Of a stretch of 64,000 nucleotides of DNA, positions 7,982 through 15,940 are shown piece by piece; within the stretch, counting starts at the first letter, position 1; each line of letters opens with the position of its first letter. The notes beneath the pieces were generated by a model, which was not told the DNA's origin, did not search any database, and saw nothing but the letters and a program-made list of their open reading frames with translations. Origin of the DNA: SPCO01 sp964579825 (GTDB taxonomy: Bacteria; Chloroflexota; Limnocylindria; Limnocylindrales; CSP1-4); assembly GCA_964579825.1 (NCBI GenBank), contig CAZOHT010000016.1, positions 1 through 64,000 of the forward strand, read 5' to 3'. The translations under genes and the position numbers were made by a program.

Positions 7982-8454
7982 AGCCTGCGACCGCTGTGCA
8001 ATTGACGTTCTGGTCGGAGGCTTCCCGTGACCGTGCCAGGACATCAGCCAGGCCGGACGTCGTGCGGGACTGGGTGGAGAGCGTTCGGGCCTCTGGTGGG
8101 AGTTCCACCGGATCATCGGGGAGTTCCGCCCGAGGTGGGTCGTCATCGAAAACGTCCCCGGACTGCTGTCGTCGGGAGGAAGACGGGACATGGGTGCCAT
8201 CCTCGGGGCGCTGGCGGACCTCGGGTATGGGTACGCCTACCGAGTGTTGGACTCTCAGTACTTCGGACTGGCCCAGCGACGGAAGCGCGTGTTCATTGTC
8301 GGAAACGCTCGAGACTGGGCCGGTCCCGCAGAAGTACTTCTTGAGCCCGAAGGCCGCGCAGGGAATCCTCCGGCGCGCGGAGCGGCGAGGGAAGAAGTTG
8401 CCAAGCCACTTGGAGGCGCTGCTCAGAGTGGTGGCTTCCGGACAACCGACGTAG
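7978..8454 (+). CDS. Overlapping phage protein in the +1 frame of the methyltransferase
   Basis: A 158-aa frame starts at GTG 7978, overlapping the HNH stop, with the near-perfect Shine-Dalgarno AAAGGAGGTG just upstream. Its C-terminal part (CSLSETLETGPVPQKYFLS, then GILRRAERRGKKLP) matches my memory of a stand-alone phage protein family seen near methyltransferases. Here it is read from the same DNA as the methyltransferase segment AGPAEVLLEPEGRAGNPP. Either the region is truly dual-coding or one frame is a shadow. The 6-nt insertion at 8028 keeps this frame open. Confidence 0.45.
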   Translation: MKPATAVQLTFWSEASRDRARTSARPDVVRDWVESVRASGGSSTGSSGSSARGGSSSKTSPDCCRREEDGTWVPSSGRWRTSGMGTPTECWTLSTSDWPSDGSACSLSETLETGPVPQKYFLSPKAAQGILRRAERRGKKLPSHLEALLRVVASGQPT

Positions 8455-9234
8455 AGACGGGGGCGCTCGTTCCGGCCGTGGCGTGGTGCCCGCAGGAGCG
8501 CGACGCGAAGGGGGCGGACAGTGACACCAAGGAGGGGCATCTCATTCCCGCCCTCGCCGACCCACTCACCCACATCTCCCCGCTCCGGTCCTACACCAAC
8601 GAAGGGTCGAACAACTTCAAGCTGCGGAACTGCATTCCGTTCGACACCACCCAGATCACCCACCCCGACAACCGCAGCAGATGTGAGCCGGGCGCTCCGT
8701 CCCACACCCTCCCGAAGGATGGGCACCCGCCGGCGGTGGCATTCGTTCAGAACCAGCGCGAGGAGGTGAGGGAGGTCAGGATCGCGATGGCCCTCCAGGC
8801 CGAACCTGGGTCGCATCAGGACGTGAGGGTGGTGTCGACTCCGGCGGTGGCGTTCTCCTGCAAGGACTCAGCGCAGGACGCGGCCGACGAGGTGTCGCCC
8901 ACCCTCCGCTCGATGAACAACGAGGGCGGCAACGCGAACGGCGGGGGACGGGTGGCGGTGGCGTTCGCGGAGCGCGGGACCAATGTGTCGTGCAACGATG
9001 GAGATCTCGCGGCGACGATGAAGACGAACCTCAACAATCCCGGAGGGCGTCAACTACTCGGGTCGTCCGTCGGCATCCGCCGCCTCACCCCCACCGAATG
9101 TAACAGGCTGCAGGGTTTCCCTGACGGCTGGGACAACGTGAAGGGTTCGTCCGACTCTTCCAGGTATCGGCAGATGGGAAATGCCGTCAGCGTCCCGGTC
9201 ATAGAGTGGATCGGGCGCCGGATTGTGAGGATCG

Positions 9235-9996
9235 ATGCGCGCTGAGGCGTCTACGATGCGTCACGCTCGGGCCAGGGAGTCCTTCATTCCCGTGGACGAG
9301 CTCCCATCGGACCTGACGAAGGCCCCGACCTGGCTGATCGAGGACGTGAAGCTGAAGGGCGTCATCTCCTCGATCATCGTGGCCGACCACGGCGACGACG
9401 GCTACGTCGTGGTGGACGGGCGCCGGAGGCTGGCGGCGGCCCGCGCAGCTGGGCTGCAGACCATCCCGGCCCGGGTCTTCGACGGGGAGGAGATCGGCGA
9501 GGTCGTCCCGGAGTTGGCCGTCAGCCTGAACGCGCTCCGGGCGACCAACTGGGTGACGTCCTACGAGTCCGTCTACAAGCTGGCGATGTCCGGCCTGGAC
9601 ATCGAGACGATCGGCCAGCGCACGGCCCTGACCGTCCCGACGGTGAAGTCGTTGCTCGCCATCACGACCGCCCACCCGACCGTCCTGAAGGCCATGCACA
9701 ACGGGGCGATCAGGTACTCGGTCGTCCGGATGCTGGCGAAGTGCAGCCGGGAGATGCAGGAAAAGTTGGTGAACGACGTCCTGTTCGTGAAGGGCACGAT
9801 CACCGCGAAGGACGTGAGCGCGATATGGCCCGACCTCAAGCAGGGAGAGTTCCCGGAGGCGTGGATGGTGCGGGCCATCGGCGCGGTCGAGGAACTGCTG
9901 GCTAGCGCGCCGAGCGGCGCCGGATTCCTGATGGCTCGGGAGGCGCTCGGAGACGTGATCGGGTTGCTGCGGCACTACGAATCGGAGGAGGCATAG
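9235..9996 (+). CDS. ParB-like nuclease-domain protein (253 aa)
   Basis: Residues 15-90 form a ParB N-terminal-like domain: an N-terminal strand, VVVDGRRRLAAARAAG (the ParB DGRRR motif) and VSLNALR. Helical DNA-binding segments follow. In phages such proteins act as nucleases or DNA-binding regulators. The ATG at 9235 overlaps the methyltransferase end; an alternative ATG at 9256 lies inside a copy of the 13-bp motif (9247-9259). Confidence 0.75.
   Translation: MRAEASTMRHARARESFIPVDELPSDLTKAPTWLIEDVKLKGVISSIIVADHGDDGYVVVDGRRRLAAARAAGLQTIPARVFDGEEIGEVVPELAVSLNALRATNWVTSYESVYKLAMSGLDIETIGQRTALTVPTVKSLLAITTAHPTVLKAMHNGAIRYSVVRMLAKCSREMQEKLVNDVLFVKGTITAKDVSAIWPDLKQGEFPEAWMVRAIGAVEELLASAPSGAGFLMAREALGDVIGLLRHYESEEA
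9247..9259 (+). promoter_or_regulatory. 13-bp motif at the start of the ParB-like gene
   Basis: Exact GCGTCTACGATGC with no -35 box following. It overlaps the alternative ATG 9256, so protein bound here could block translation-coupled transcription or elongation. Confidence 0.55.
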
Positions 9997-10923
9997 ATGC
10001 TGGAGTCGATGACGGACAAGGAGTTCGAGGCGGCGCTCGAGGGATCGAAGGCGAGGCAGCGGCGGATCGCGGCCATCGTGGAGAAGGCGTTCGTGAAGGG
10101 CGTCCACTACGGGTCGGCCACCGGGGACGACGGGAAGAAACCCACCCTCCTGAAGCCGGGCGCGGAGGAGGCACTGCTCATCTGGGGCCTGGTCGCCGAC
10201 TTCACGCCGGACGCGAAGTACGGGGACGGCGTCACGGCCCCCCACTACGGCGTGACGATGCGGTGCGAGCTCCGCAACAACCAGGAGCGGATCGTGTCGG
10301 TCGGCTACGGGGCCGCGAACACGATGGAGAAGAAGTGGCGTTACCGCCGCGACTGGAAGTCGAAGGAGCGGGTCGTCAACGAGGACCCCCTCGACCTCGA
10401 GAACAACGCGACGAAGTACGCCGAGAAGCGGGCGCTGATGGACGCGGTCCTGCGCCTCGGGTTCAGCGCCTACTTCACCCAGGATCTGGAGGAGGCGGGG
10501 GACGGAGGCGACGACCTCTTCGGGAAGGCGAAGGCGGCCCCCGAGTCCAAGCCGGAGCCGAAGGCCCAGCCGGAGCCGAAGGCCGACCCGTTCCGGGACG
10601 AGCCGAAGCCGAACAGCCCCGAGGACCTCGGGGTCCACAAGGAGGAGCCGGAGGTCGAGCCCCCGGCCGACGCCAAGCCGTCACTGCAGGACCGGGTCAA
10701 GGCGGTCTGCAAGCGGATCTCGGACGCGACCGGCGACCCGTTCGCCAAGGTCCTGTTCGACGTCTCGTCGTTCACCTCGGGGAAGGACACGGTCGGGCTG
10801 ACGCCGCAGCGGCTCGCGGGCGCCAGCGAGAAGTGGCTGCGGTCGACCCTGACCAAGGCCGAGAAGCGCGAGAAGGAACTGAAGCTGGCCGCCGCCGCCC
10901 CGTCGGGGCCGCCGGCGTTCTGA
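9997..10923 (+). CDS. Putative single-strand annealing/recombination protein (308 aa)
   Basis: Residues 30-160 contain FVKGVHYG, KPTLLKPGAEEALLIWGL and NNATKYAEKRALMDAVLRLG, a combination I associate with phage proteins placed in recombination clusters and sometimes considered Rad52-like annealases. The C-terminal half is a proline/lysine-rich linker followed by a charged helical tail. It directly precedes a DUF1351-like coiled-coil gene, as many phage recombination genes do. Annealing activity is inferred. Confidence 0.5.
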   Translation: MLESMTDKEFEAALEGSKARQRRIAAIVEKAFVKGVHYGSATGDDGKKPTLLKPGAEEALLIWGLVADFTPDAKYGDGVTAPHYGVTMRCELRNNQERIVSVGYGAANTMEKKWRYRRDWKSKERVVNEDPLDLENNATKYAEKRALMDAVLRLGFSAYFTQDLEEAGDGGDDLFGKAKAAPESKPEPKAQPEPKADPFRDEPKPNSPEDLGVHKEEPEVEPPADAKPSLQDRVKAVCKRISDATGDPFAKVLFDVSSFTSGKDTVGLTPQRLAGASEKWLRSTLTKAEKREKELKLAAAAPSGPPAF

Positions 10924-10930
10924 GGAGGGG

Positions 10931-11182
10931 ATGATGAAGAAGGACACGAAGAAGACGGTCCGGATCACGGCCACGATCACCTACGCCATCGACAACGAGG
11001 CGGCGCGCGACCTCGTCGGCCGCGACGACCTGGATCTCGCGAAGCCGGCCGACCTCAAGCGCGCCCTCAAGGAGGAGGTCGAGAACGCCAAGCGCGCGAT
11101 CGAGGTGAAGTGCGGCGAACTGGCCCCGTTCGGAGCCAAGATCAAGATCAAGATCGTCGGCGAGATCGTGGGGGCGAAGTGA
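10931..11182 (+). CDS. Small hypothetical protein (83 aa)
   Basis: Lys-rich alpha/beta protein. ATG 10931 or 10934 follows GAGGAGGGG. Its stop overlaps the GTG of the next gene. No family recognised. Confidence 0.6.
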   Translation: MMKKDTKKTVRITATITYAIDNEAARDLVGRDDLDLAKPADLKRALKEEVENAKRAIEVKCGELAPFGAKIKIKIVGEIVGAK

Positions 11183-11904
11183 CCACCGCCCTCGTCAAGG
11201 CCTTCAGTTCGGAGGCGGCCGAGATGATCCTGGGCGACGAGCGCCCGGCCCTCATCAAGCTCGCCTCCGGGCTGGAGGAGTTCGTCGGCCGGGCGAAGCA
11301 GTTCGAGATCGCGAACGACGCCGACTCCCTGGAGGCGACCAACATGCTGGTCGCCGCGAAGACGGCGTGGAAGCAGATCGAGGACGACCGCGAGCGCCGG
11401 AAGGCCCCGGCGCTGAACGAGTGCCGGGCGATCGACAACCTGTACCGCCCGGCCACCGACTCCTTCAAGCAGATCGAGAAGATCGTGAAGGAGAAGATCA
11501 GCACGTTCCTCCGGCGCAAGCAGGAGGAGGCGGCCCGGAAGCTTGAGGCCGCGACCCTGGCGCGCGAGCAGGCCGAGCAGGCCCGCCGGGCCGCGCTCGA
11601 GGCCGGCAACAAGAAGGACGTCGCGAAGGCCTCGATGGCCCTGATCGAGGCGGACCGGGCCATGCCGCTGGAGAACGTGGTGTCGGGGGTCCGCGCCGAC
11701 CTCGGGACCGCGAGCGTCCGGTTCAAGAAGGTCGCGAAGCTCATCGACATCACCCAGGTCCCGCGCGACTACCTCGAGCAGGCCGTCCTCGCCGACGACT
11801 CCGCGCTGCTCAAGCTGGCGATCGAGGCCTACAAGGTCAACCGAGCCGTCCCGGGCGTCGAGGTGACGGAGGAGCAGATCCTGGCCGTTCGCGCAGGGTT
11901 CTGA
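11179..11904 (+). CDS. DUF1351-like coiled-coil phage protein (241 aa)
   Basis: A GTG start overlaps the upstream stop. Residues 60-150 are a long coiled coil rich in Glu, Arg and Ala. The C-terminal part (KLIDITQVPRDYL, ending in a PGVEV segment) resembles the end of DUF1351 proteins that accompany RecT or ERF recombinases. This supports a recombination role for the cluster; the biochemical activity is not known. Confidence 0.55.
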   Translation: MTTALVKAFSSEAAEMILGDERPALIKLASGLEEFVGRAKQFEIANDADSLEATNMLVAAKTAWKQIEDDRERRKAPALNECRAIDNLYRPATDSFKQIEKIVKEKISTFLRRKQEEAARKLEAATLAREQAEQARRAALEAGNKKDVAKASMALIEADRAMPLENVVSGVRADLGTASVRFKKVAKLIDITQVPRDYLEQAVLADDSALLKLAIEAYKVNRAVPGVEVTEEQILAVRAGF

Positions 11905-11940
11905 TGCATCAGCCACGCATCACACACGGGAGGGGGTCCT

Positions 11941-12375
11941 GTGAAGATCATCATCGGGAAGTACGAGATCGATCTGGACAAGCTGGTCGAGGCGGGGATG
12001 GCGCGGGTCTTGGACGACGGCGCCGCACCCGTACTGGTCCCCAAGCCGAGGCCGAAGCCGGCCCCGAAGCCGAACTGGGTCGCCAGCGCGCTGAAGATCT
12101 GGGAGTCGAAGTGGGGCGAGGGGAGCGCGAACGGGCTGGGATTCGGGCGGGTCGGCCAGGCCATGAAGCGCCTGGTCGAGGCGCACGGTGAGACGTCCGT
12201 CCTGCTCGCCTGGACCCGGTACGTCGCGGAGGAGCGCGAGCAGTTCCAGTCCCCGGAGGCGTTCGTCCGGCGCTTCTCCATGTACAGCTCCCGGCCGGAG
12301 GCCCCGAGGCAGAAGTCGGTCCGCGAGCTCCTCGCCGAGCAGGCGGACCAGGAGGCGGTGGCGGGTCTGAAGTGA
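11941..12375 (+). CDS. Possible helicase loader or replication accessory protein (144 aa)
   Basis: Starts at GTG 11941 after GGGAGGGGGTCCT. A proline/lysine linker (residues 33-43) separates a short N-terminal strand region from a helical domain. It lies directly upstream of DnaB and overlaps it by 4 nt, the usual place for a helicase loader or DnaD-like protein. The role is inferred from context only. Confidence 0.5.
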   Translation: MKIIIGKYEIDLDKLVEAGMARVLDDGAAPVLVPKPRPKPAPKPNWVASALKIWESKWGEGSANGLGFGRVGQAMKRLVEAHGETSVLLAWTRYVAEEREQFQSPEAFVRRFSMYSSRPEAPRQKSVRELLAEQADQEAVAGLK

Positions 12376-13631
12376 GCCTCGCCGCCGAGTGCGCCATCCT
12401 TGGCGCCATCCTGATCAACCCGGCGCTGATCAGCGAGGTCGCGGTCTCCGTTCGACCGGGCGACTTCACCGGCCCGGCGCACGGCCGGATCTTCTCGGCC
12501 ATGCTGAAGGCTCAGTCGAAGGGATCGATCGATCCGGTCACGGTTCGGATCGAAGACCCATCGATCCCGGCCGAGCAGATTGCCGGCCTGATGGACGGCG
12601 TCCCCCGGATCACAGGGGTGGAGGCCTGGTGCCAGATCGTCCGGAACGCCGCCATCCTGCGCGAGCTCAGGATGGCCGGCGAGCGGATCGCACGGACCGG
12701 GGAGATCCCGGCCGAGGAGGGGATCACGGAGGCCTACCGGACCCTGACGGCCGCGTCGATGAGGGCCTCGTCCCGGGCGCTCCGGTCCCCCGAGGAGGTG
12801 GCGAAGGCGACCTTCGTTGAGATGGAGATGATGGCCCAGGCGAAGGAGGGGATCGTCGGCCTCGCGACCGGCATCACCGAGTTCGACATGGCGACCAGGG
12901 GGCTGAGGCCTGGCAAGCTCTACGTCTTCGCTGGAAGGCCGGCAGCGGGGAAGACAGCCGCCGCCATGACGATCGCCGACAACGTGTCGGACGCCGGGGG
13001 TGGGGTGCAGTTCTTCTCCCTCGAGATGCGCGCGGAGGAACTGACCGAGAGGCGGTTCCAGAAGCGGTCGCGCGTCTCCCTGTGGGGGCTGCGGACCGGC
13101 CCGGCCTACGACGATCAGTGGGCGAAGATCACAAGGGTGACGGACGGGATCTCGACCGAACCGTTCTTCATCGATGACAGTCCGGATGTCCCCCTGGCGT
13201 ACATCCGGGCCATATCGCACCAGGCCAAGACGGCCCGGGGGATCGACCTCATCGTGGTCGACTACCTCCAGCTGGTGAAGGGGTCGGGTCGGAAGGAAGA
13301 CGGCCGCCAGCAGGAGGTCGCCGAGGTGGCCCGGGGGCTGAAGAACCTGGCCCGGGAACTCGACCTTCCGGTCGTGGCCCTCAGCCAACTGAACCGCGAG
13401 TCGGAGCACGCCAAGGAGAAGCGGCCGACGATGTCGCAACTCCGCGAGAGCGGGGAGATCGAGAACGCGGCCGACGTCATCGTCCTGCTCCATCGCCCGT
13501 GGGTCTACAACCAGAACGCCAACCCCGAGGAGGCGCAGTGGATCATCGCGAAGCATCGGGGCGGGCCGACCACGACGATCGACGTGAAGTACCAAGCGAC
13601 ACTCACGACGTTCACGAATCCGGGACTCTGA
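12372..13631 (+). CDS. dnaB: Replicative DNA helicase, DnaB family
   Basis: A 419-aa DnaB-type hexameric helicase. The N-terminal domain starts SLAAECAILGAILINP. The C-terminal RecA-like domain carries Walker A GRPAAGKT near residue 190 and Walker B IVVDYLQLV near residue 295, followed by VALSQLNRE. It unwinds DNA at the phage fork. GTG 12372 overlaps the upstream gene. Length is close to bacterial DnaB. Confidence 0.95.
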   Translation: MSLAAECAILGAILINPALISEVAVSVRPGDFTGPAHGRIFSAMLKAQSKGSIDPVTVRIEDPSIPAEQIAGLMDGVPRITGVEAWCQIVRNAAILRELRMAGERIARTGEIPAEEGITEAYRTLTAASMRASSRALRSPEEVAKATFVEMEMMAQAKEGIVGLATGITEFDMATRGLRPGKLYVFAGRPAAGKTAAAMTIADNVSDAGGGVQFFSLEMRAEELTERRFQKRSRVSLWGLRTGPAYDDQWAKITRVTDGISTEPFFIDDSPDVPLAYIRAISHQAKTARGIDLIVVDYLQLVKGSGRKEDGRQQEVAEVARGLKNLARELDLPVVALSQLNRESEHAKEKRPTMSQLRESGEIENAADVIVLLHRPWVYNQNANPEEAQWIIAKHRGGPTTTIDVKYQATLTTFTNPGL

Positions 13632-13639
13632 GGGAGGGG

Positions 13640-14182
13640 ATGATGTACTTCGCACGAAGCCTGGCCTGGATCACGACCTACACGGGGAAGAAGTTCCACC
13701 TCCTCGACCCGGACCCGGTGGACGTCTGCCTCGAGGACATCGCCCACGCGCTGTCGATGATGTGCCGGTTCAACGGCCATCTGCGCCGGTTTTACTCGAT
13801 TGGCGAACATTCGCTCCACGTCAGCGCCATCTGCTCGAGGGAGAACGCGCTGGCGGGCCTCCTGCACGACGGGTCCGAGGCCTACATCGCCGACATCGTG
13901 AAGCCACTGAAGGACACGGACGAGTTCGCCTTCTACCGGGAGGTCGAGAGCAGGGTTCAGGGCGCGGTCTACGCGGCCTTCGGCCTGCCTGGCTTCGTGC
14001 CCGACGAGGTAAAGGAGATCGACTACCACATGGCCGGGGCGGAGGCGCTGGCGCTCTTCACGGAGGCGCCCGAGTGGGCGTTCGAGCGGCGGCACATGCC
14101 GGTCACGATCTGCGCCATGCCCCCGACCGAAGCGGAGGCGTTGTTCATGCGGCGCGCGCAGCAGCTGTCGCGTCCACGATGA
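13640..14182 (+). CDS. HD-domain phosphohydrolase (180 aa)
   Basis: Contains the HD signature in YSIGEHSLHV and LLHDGSEAYIADIVKPLK, like phage YfbR-type nucleotidases that remove phosphate from nucleotides. It sits among nucleotide-metabolism and replication genes. ATG 13640 or 13643 follows GGGAGGGG. Confidence 0.85.
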   Translation: MMYFARSLAWITTYTGKKFHLLDPDPVDVCLEDIAHALSMMCRFNGHLRRFYSIGEHSLHVSAICSRENALAGLLHDGSEAYIADIVKPLKDTDEFAFYREVESRVQGAVYAAFGLPGFVPDEVKEIDYHMAGAEALALFTEAPEWAFERRHMPVTICAMPPTEAEALFMRRAQQLSRPR

Positions 14183-14200
14183 GCGACTTTGCGGCCGAAT

Positions 14201-14243
14201 GCGTCTACAACGAGTTGCGCAACAGATAGAGGAGGCCTACCTT
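14201..14243 (+). promoter_or_regulatory. Early-class promoter with 13-bp motif, second replication segment
   Basis: Motif GCGTCTACAACGA at 14201-14213, one base, then TTGCGC at 14215-14220, a 17-nt spacer and TACCTT at 14238-14243. ATG 14251 is exactly 7 nt downstream, as in the promoter before 43087, suggesting a leaderless transcript. Confidence 0.65.
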
Positions 14244-14250
14244 GAATGGC

Positions 14251-14577
14251 ATGGGAGAGGTGAAGACGGGTCCGGTGACGCGCGAGGAGTTGCTCGAGAT
14301 GCACGAGTGCCTGTGCGCCAAGGGACGGGAGCTGATGATCCGGAAGAACCAGGACTACGGGGCCGACGCGGACCCGTTCCGGAACTTCCGCTTCGCCGGC
14401 CTCCCGGGGTTCCCGGTCCGGATGGGCGACAAGGTGGCCCGCCTGATGACGTTCGCCGAGAAGGGCTCCCTGATGGTGAAGGACGAGTCGGTCGAGGACA
14501 CGGCGATCGACCTCATCAACTACTCCGTCCTCCTGCTCGGCTACATCGAGGACGCCAGACGGAGGGCGACCAAGTGA
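14251..14577 (+). CDS. DUF1599-like nucleotide-metabolism protein (108 aa)
   Basis: IRKNQDYGADADPFRNF, RMGDKVARL and DESVEDTAIDLINY match the DUF1599 pattern, related to MazG-like pyrophosphohydrolases and found near phage nucleotide-modification genes. A TTG at 14242 with GGAGG upstream is an alternative start, but the promoter places transcription at the ATG. Downstream genes overlap in series. Confidence 0.7.
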   Translation: MGEVKTGPVTREELLEMHECLCAKGRELMIRKNQDYGADADPFRNFRFAGLPGFPVRMGDKVARLMTFAEKGSLMVKDESVEDTAIDLINYSVLLLGYIEDARRRATK

Positions 14578-14798
14578 CCAAGCGTCGGGTCCGCTCCACC
14601 ACCATGCGGGCCGACTCCTGGAAGGTCCTGCACGAGGCGATCGAGACGGCCTGCGCGCGCCTTCCGCGCCGCCTCGATAAGGCCGGGATGCACGCCCTCA
14701 GCCAGATGGTCGATGACCCGAAGGCCCAGAGCCTCATCGCCGACACCGTGATCGGCGAGATCTGCGAGTGGTTCAGGTTCGACGAGGAGGGGGAATGA
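14574..14798 (+). CDS. Small hypothetical protein (74 aa)
   Basis: GTG start overlapping the upstream stop. Basic N-terminus, then helical; no motif recognised. The stop overlaps the RNA ligase ATG. Confidence 0.6.
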   Translation: MTKRRVRSTTMRADSWKVLHEAIETACARLPRRLDKAGMHALSQMVDDPKAQSLIADTVIGEICEWFRFDEEGE

Positions 14799-15361
14799 TC
14801 GAGTTCGAGCAGTTCAAGAAGATCCCCCGGCTGAACCGGGACTGCACCGTTTCTGAGAAAATTGATGGCACCAACGCCCAGATCGTGATCCCGGAGGAGG
14901 CCGACCCGCTCCTAGCGGGGAGCCGCAACCGCTGGATCACGCCGGAGGCCGACAACTTCGGCTTCGCGCGCTGGGTGGCCGAGAACGCCAGCGCGCTCCG
15001 CGACACCCTCGGGCCGGGACGGTTCTACGGGGAGTGGTGGGGTCCGGGCATCCAGCGCGGCTACGGCCTCGCGCGCAGGCGGTTCAGTCTCTTCAACCCG
15101 AAGTGGCGGGCCGTCATCGAGACCAGGCGGGCGCAGGGCCTCCCGGTCCCCGAGGACCTCGATGTCGTCCCGGTCCTCTACGAGGGGCCGTTCCTGACCC
15201 GCGAGGTGGAGGCCGCCCTGTTCGAGCTCCGGCTGCACGGGAGCCACGCCTCGCCCGGGTTCATGCGGCCCGAGGGGGTGGTGATCTTCCATCACGCCGG
15301 AGGGTACTACTTCAAATCAACGATCGAGAACGACGAGAAGCCGAAGGGGGGGGACCGATGA
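14795..15361 (+). CDS. RNA ligase, T4 Rnl2-like family
   Basis: A 188-aa adenylyltransferase with motif I EKIDGTNA (nucleophile Lys22), a GEWWGPGIQRGYG segment around motif III, RPEGVVIF (motif IV) and YYFKSTIENDE (motif V). Such phage ligases seal nicked RNA, for example after host anticodon nucleases cut tRNAs. The phage-encoded tRNA-Glu may be connected. Shorter than T4 Rnl2, so the C-terminal domain is reduced. Confidence 0.85.
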   Translation: MIEFEQFKKIPRLNRDCTVSEKIDGTNAQIVIPEEADPLLAGSRNRWITPEADNFGFARWVAENASALRDTLGPGRFYGEWWGPGIQRGYGLARRRFSLFNPKWRAVIETRRAQGLPVPEDLDVVPVLYEGPFLTREVEAALFELRLHGSHASPGFMRPEGVVIFHHAGGYYFKSTIENDEKPKGGDR

Positions 15362-15522
15362 AGGAGTTCCGCATCAGGAGGGTGGAGGCCCGCCACGTCT
15401 TCGTCTACCTGGAGGACGACTTCGATCTGGACGACGCCGTCGAGCGCGCGGCCCGGCTCTTCGACTCCGTCCCGTCCATCCCGGAGTCCGTCTCCTACGA
15501 GGCCCGGGAGGTGATCAGGTGA
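15358..15522 (+). CDS. Small hypothetical protein (54 aa)
   Basis: ATG overlapping the ligase stop. Acidic with a central helix (LDDAVERAARLF). Function unknown. Confidence 0.55.
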   Translation: MKEFRIRRVEARHVFVYLEDDFDLDDAVERAARLFDSVPSIPESVSYEAREVIR

Positions 15523-15686
15523 ACGACCTTCCCGACGCCAAGCGCCTCGACCTGATCGCCCGCGCCTTCCGGGACTGCGAGCCGCACGTCTCGGTCGAGG
15601 AGGTGACCGAGCAGTTCCGGTACGAGACCCTCCGCTACCCGACGACCGCCGAGGTTGAGGCCGCGATCAAGCGGAACGCCAAGTGA
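15519..15686 (+). CDS. Small hypothetical protein (55 aa)
   Basis: GTG at 15519 overlaps the previous stop and the stop at 15684-15686 overlaps the next GTG, so the frame exactly fills a chain of coupled genes. The product begins MNDLPDAKRLDLIARAF. No family recognised. Confidence 0.55.
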   Translation: MNDLPDAKRLDLIARAFRDCEPHVSVEEVTEQFRYETLRYPTTAEVEAAIKRNAK

Positions 15687-15940
15687 CCACCTACACGACG
15701 GGGCCGTGGGTGCGAACCATCTACCACTCGCCTGCGGGGGAGTCGTTCGACATCTTCACCCCTGCCGGGGGGCTCGTGTGCAACGTGGCGCACGAGGCCA
15801 ACGCCCGGCTGATCGCTGCGGCGCCGGACCTGCTGGAGGCGGCGAAGTTGGCCCTCGAGTTTCTGGACGATAACAGGCTTTCCGAGTGCGCCTGTGCGAA
15901 CGACCTGGCGCAAGCCATCGCCAAAGCGGAGGGCAAGTGA
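15683..15940 (+). CDS. Conserved small phage protein (85 aa)
   Basis: The central ANARLIAAAPDLLEAA segment is typical of a very common small phage protein of unknown function. GTG start and coupled overlaps on both sides. Confidence 0.65.
   Translation: MTTYTTGPWVRTIYHSPAGESFDIFTPAGGLVCNVAHEANARLIAAAPDLLEAAKLALEFLDDNRLSECACANDLAQAIAKAEGK

Larger units (their letters stand above)
7389..9245 (+). pseudogene. Cytosine-5 DNA methyltransferase, interrupted twice
   Basis: The reading frame begins MRYGSLFAGVGGFDLGL, motif I of C5 methyltransferases. After about 58 residues the gene is interrupted by an HNH endonuclease gene (insert about 7566-7994). The frame resumes with AIDVLVGGFP, then meets TGA at 8028-8030 just before the catalytic PCQ motif (PCQDISQAGRR). 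It continues in the same frame to the stop at 9245 with ENV, LAQRRKRVFIV and the C-terminal LTPTECNRLQGFPDGW and QMGNAV motifs. Removing TGACCG (8028-8033) would restore GGFPCQ. No in-frame start lies between the stop and ATG 8190, so the catalytic loop cannot be made without readthrough or bypass. Probably inactive, unless recoded. Confidence 0.8.

Noticed and set aside
7457..8030. Group I intron or intein in the methyltransferase
   Set aside because: The insert is fully occupied by the HNH gene, with no room for a ribozyme core and no intein splicing motifs.
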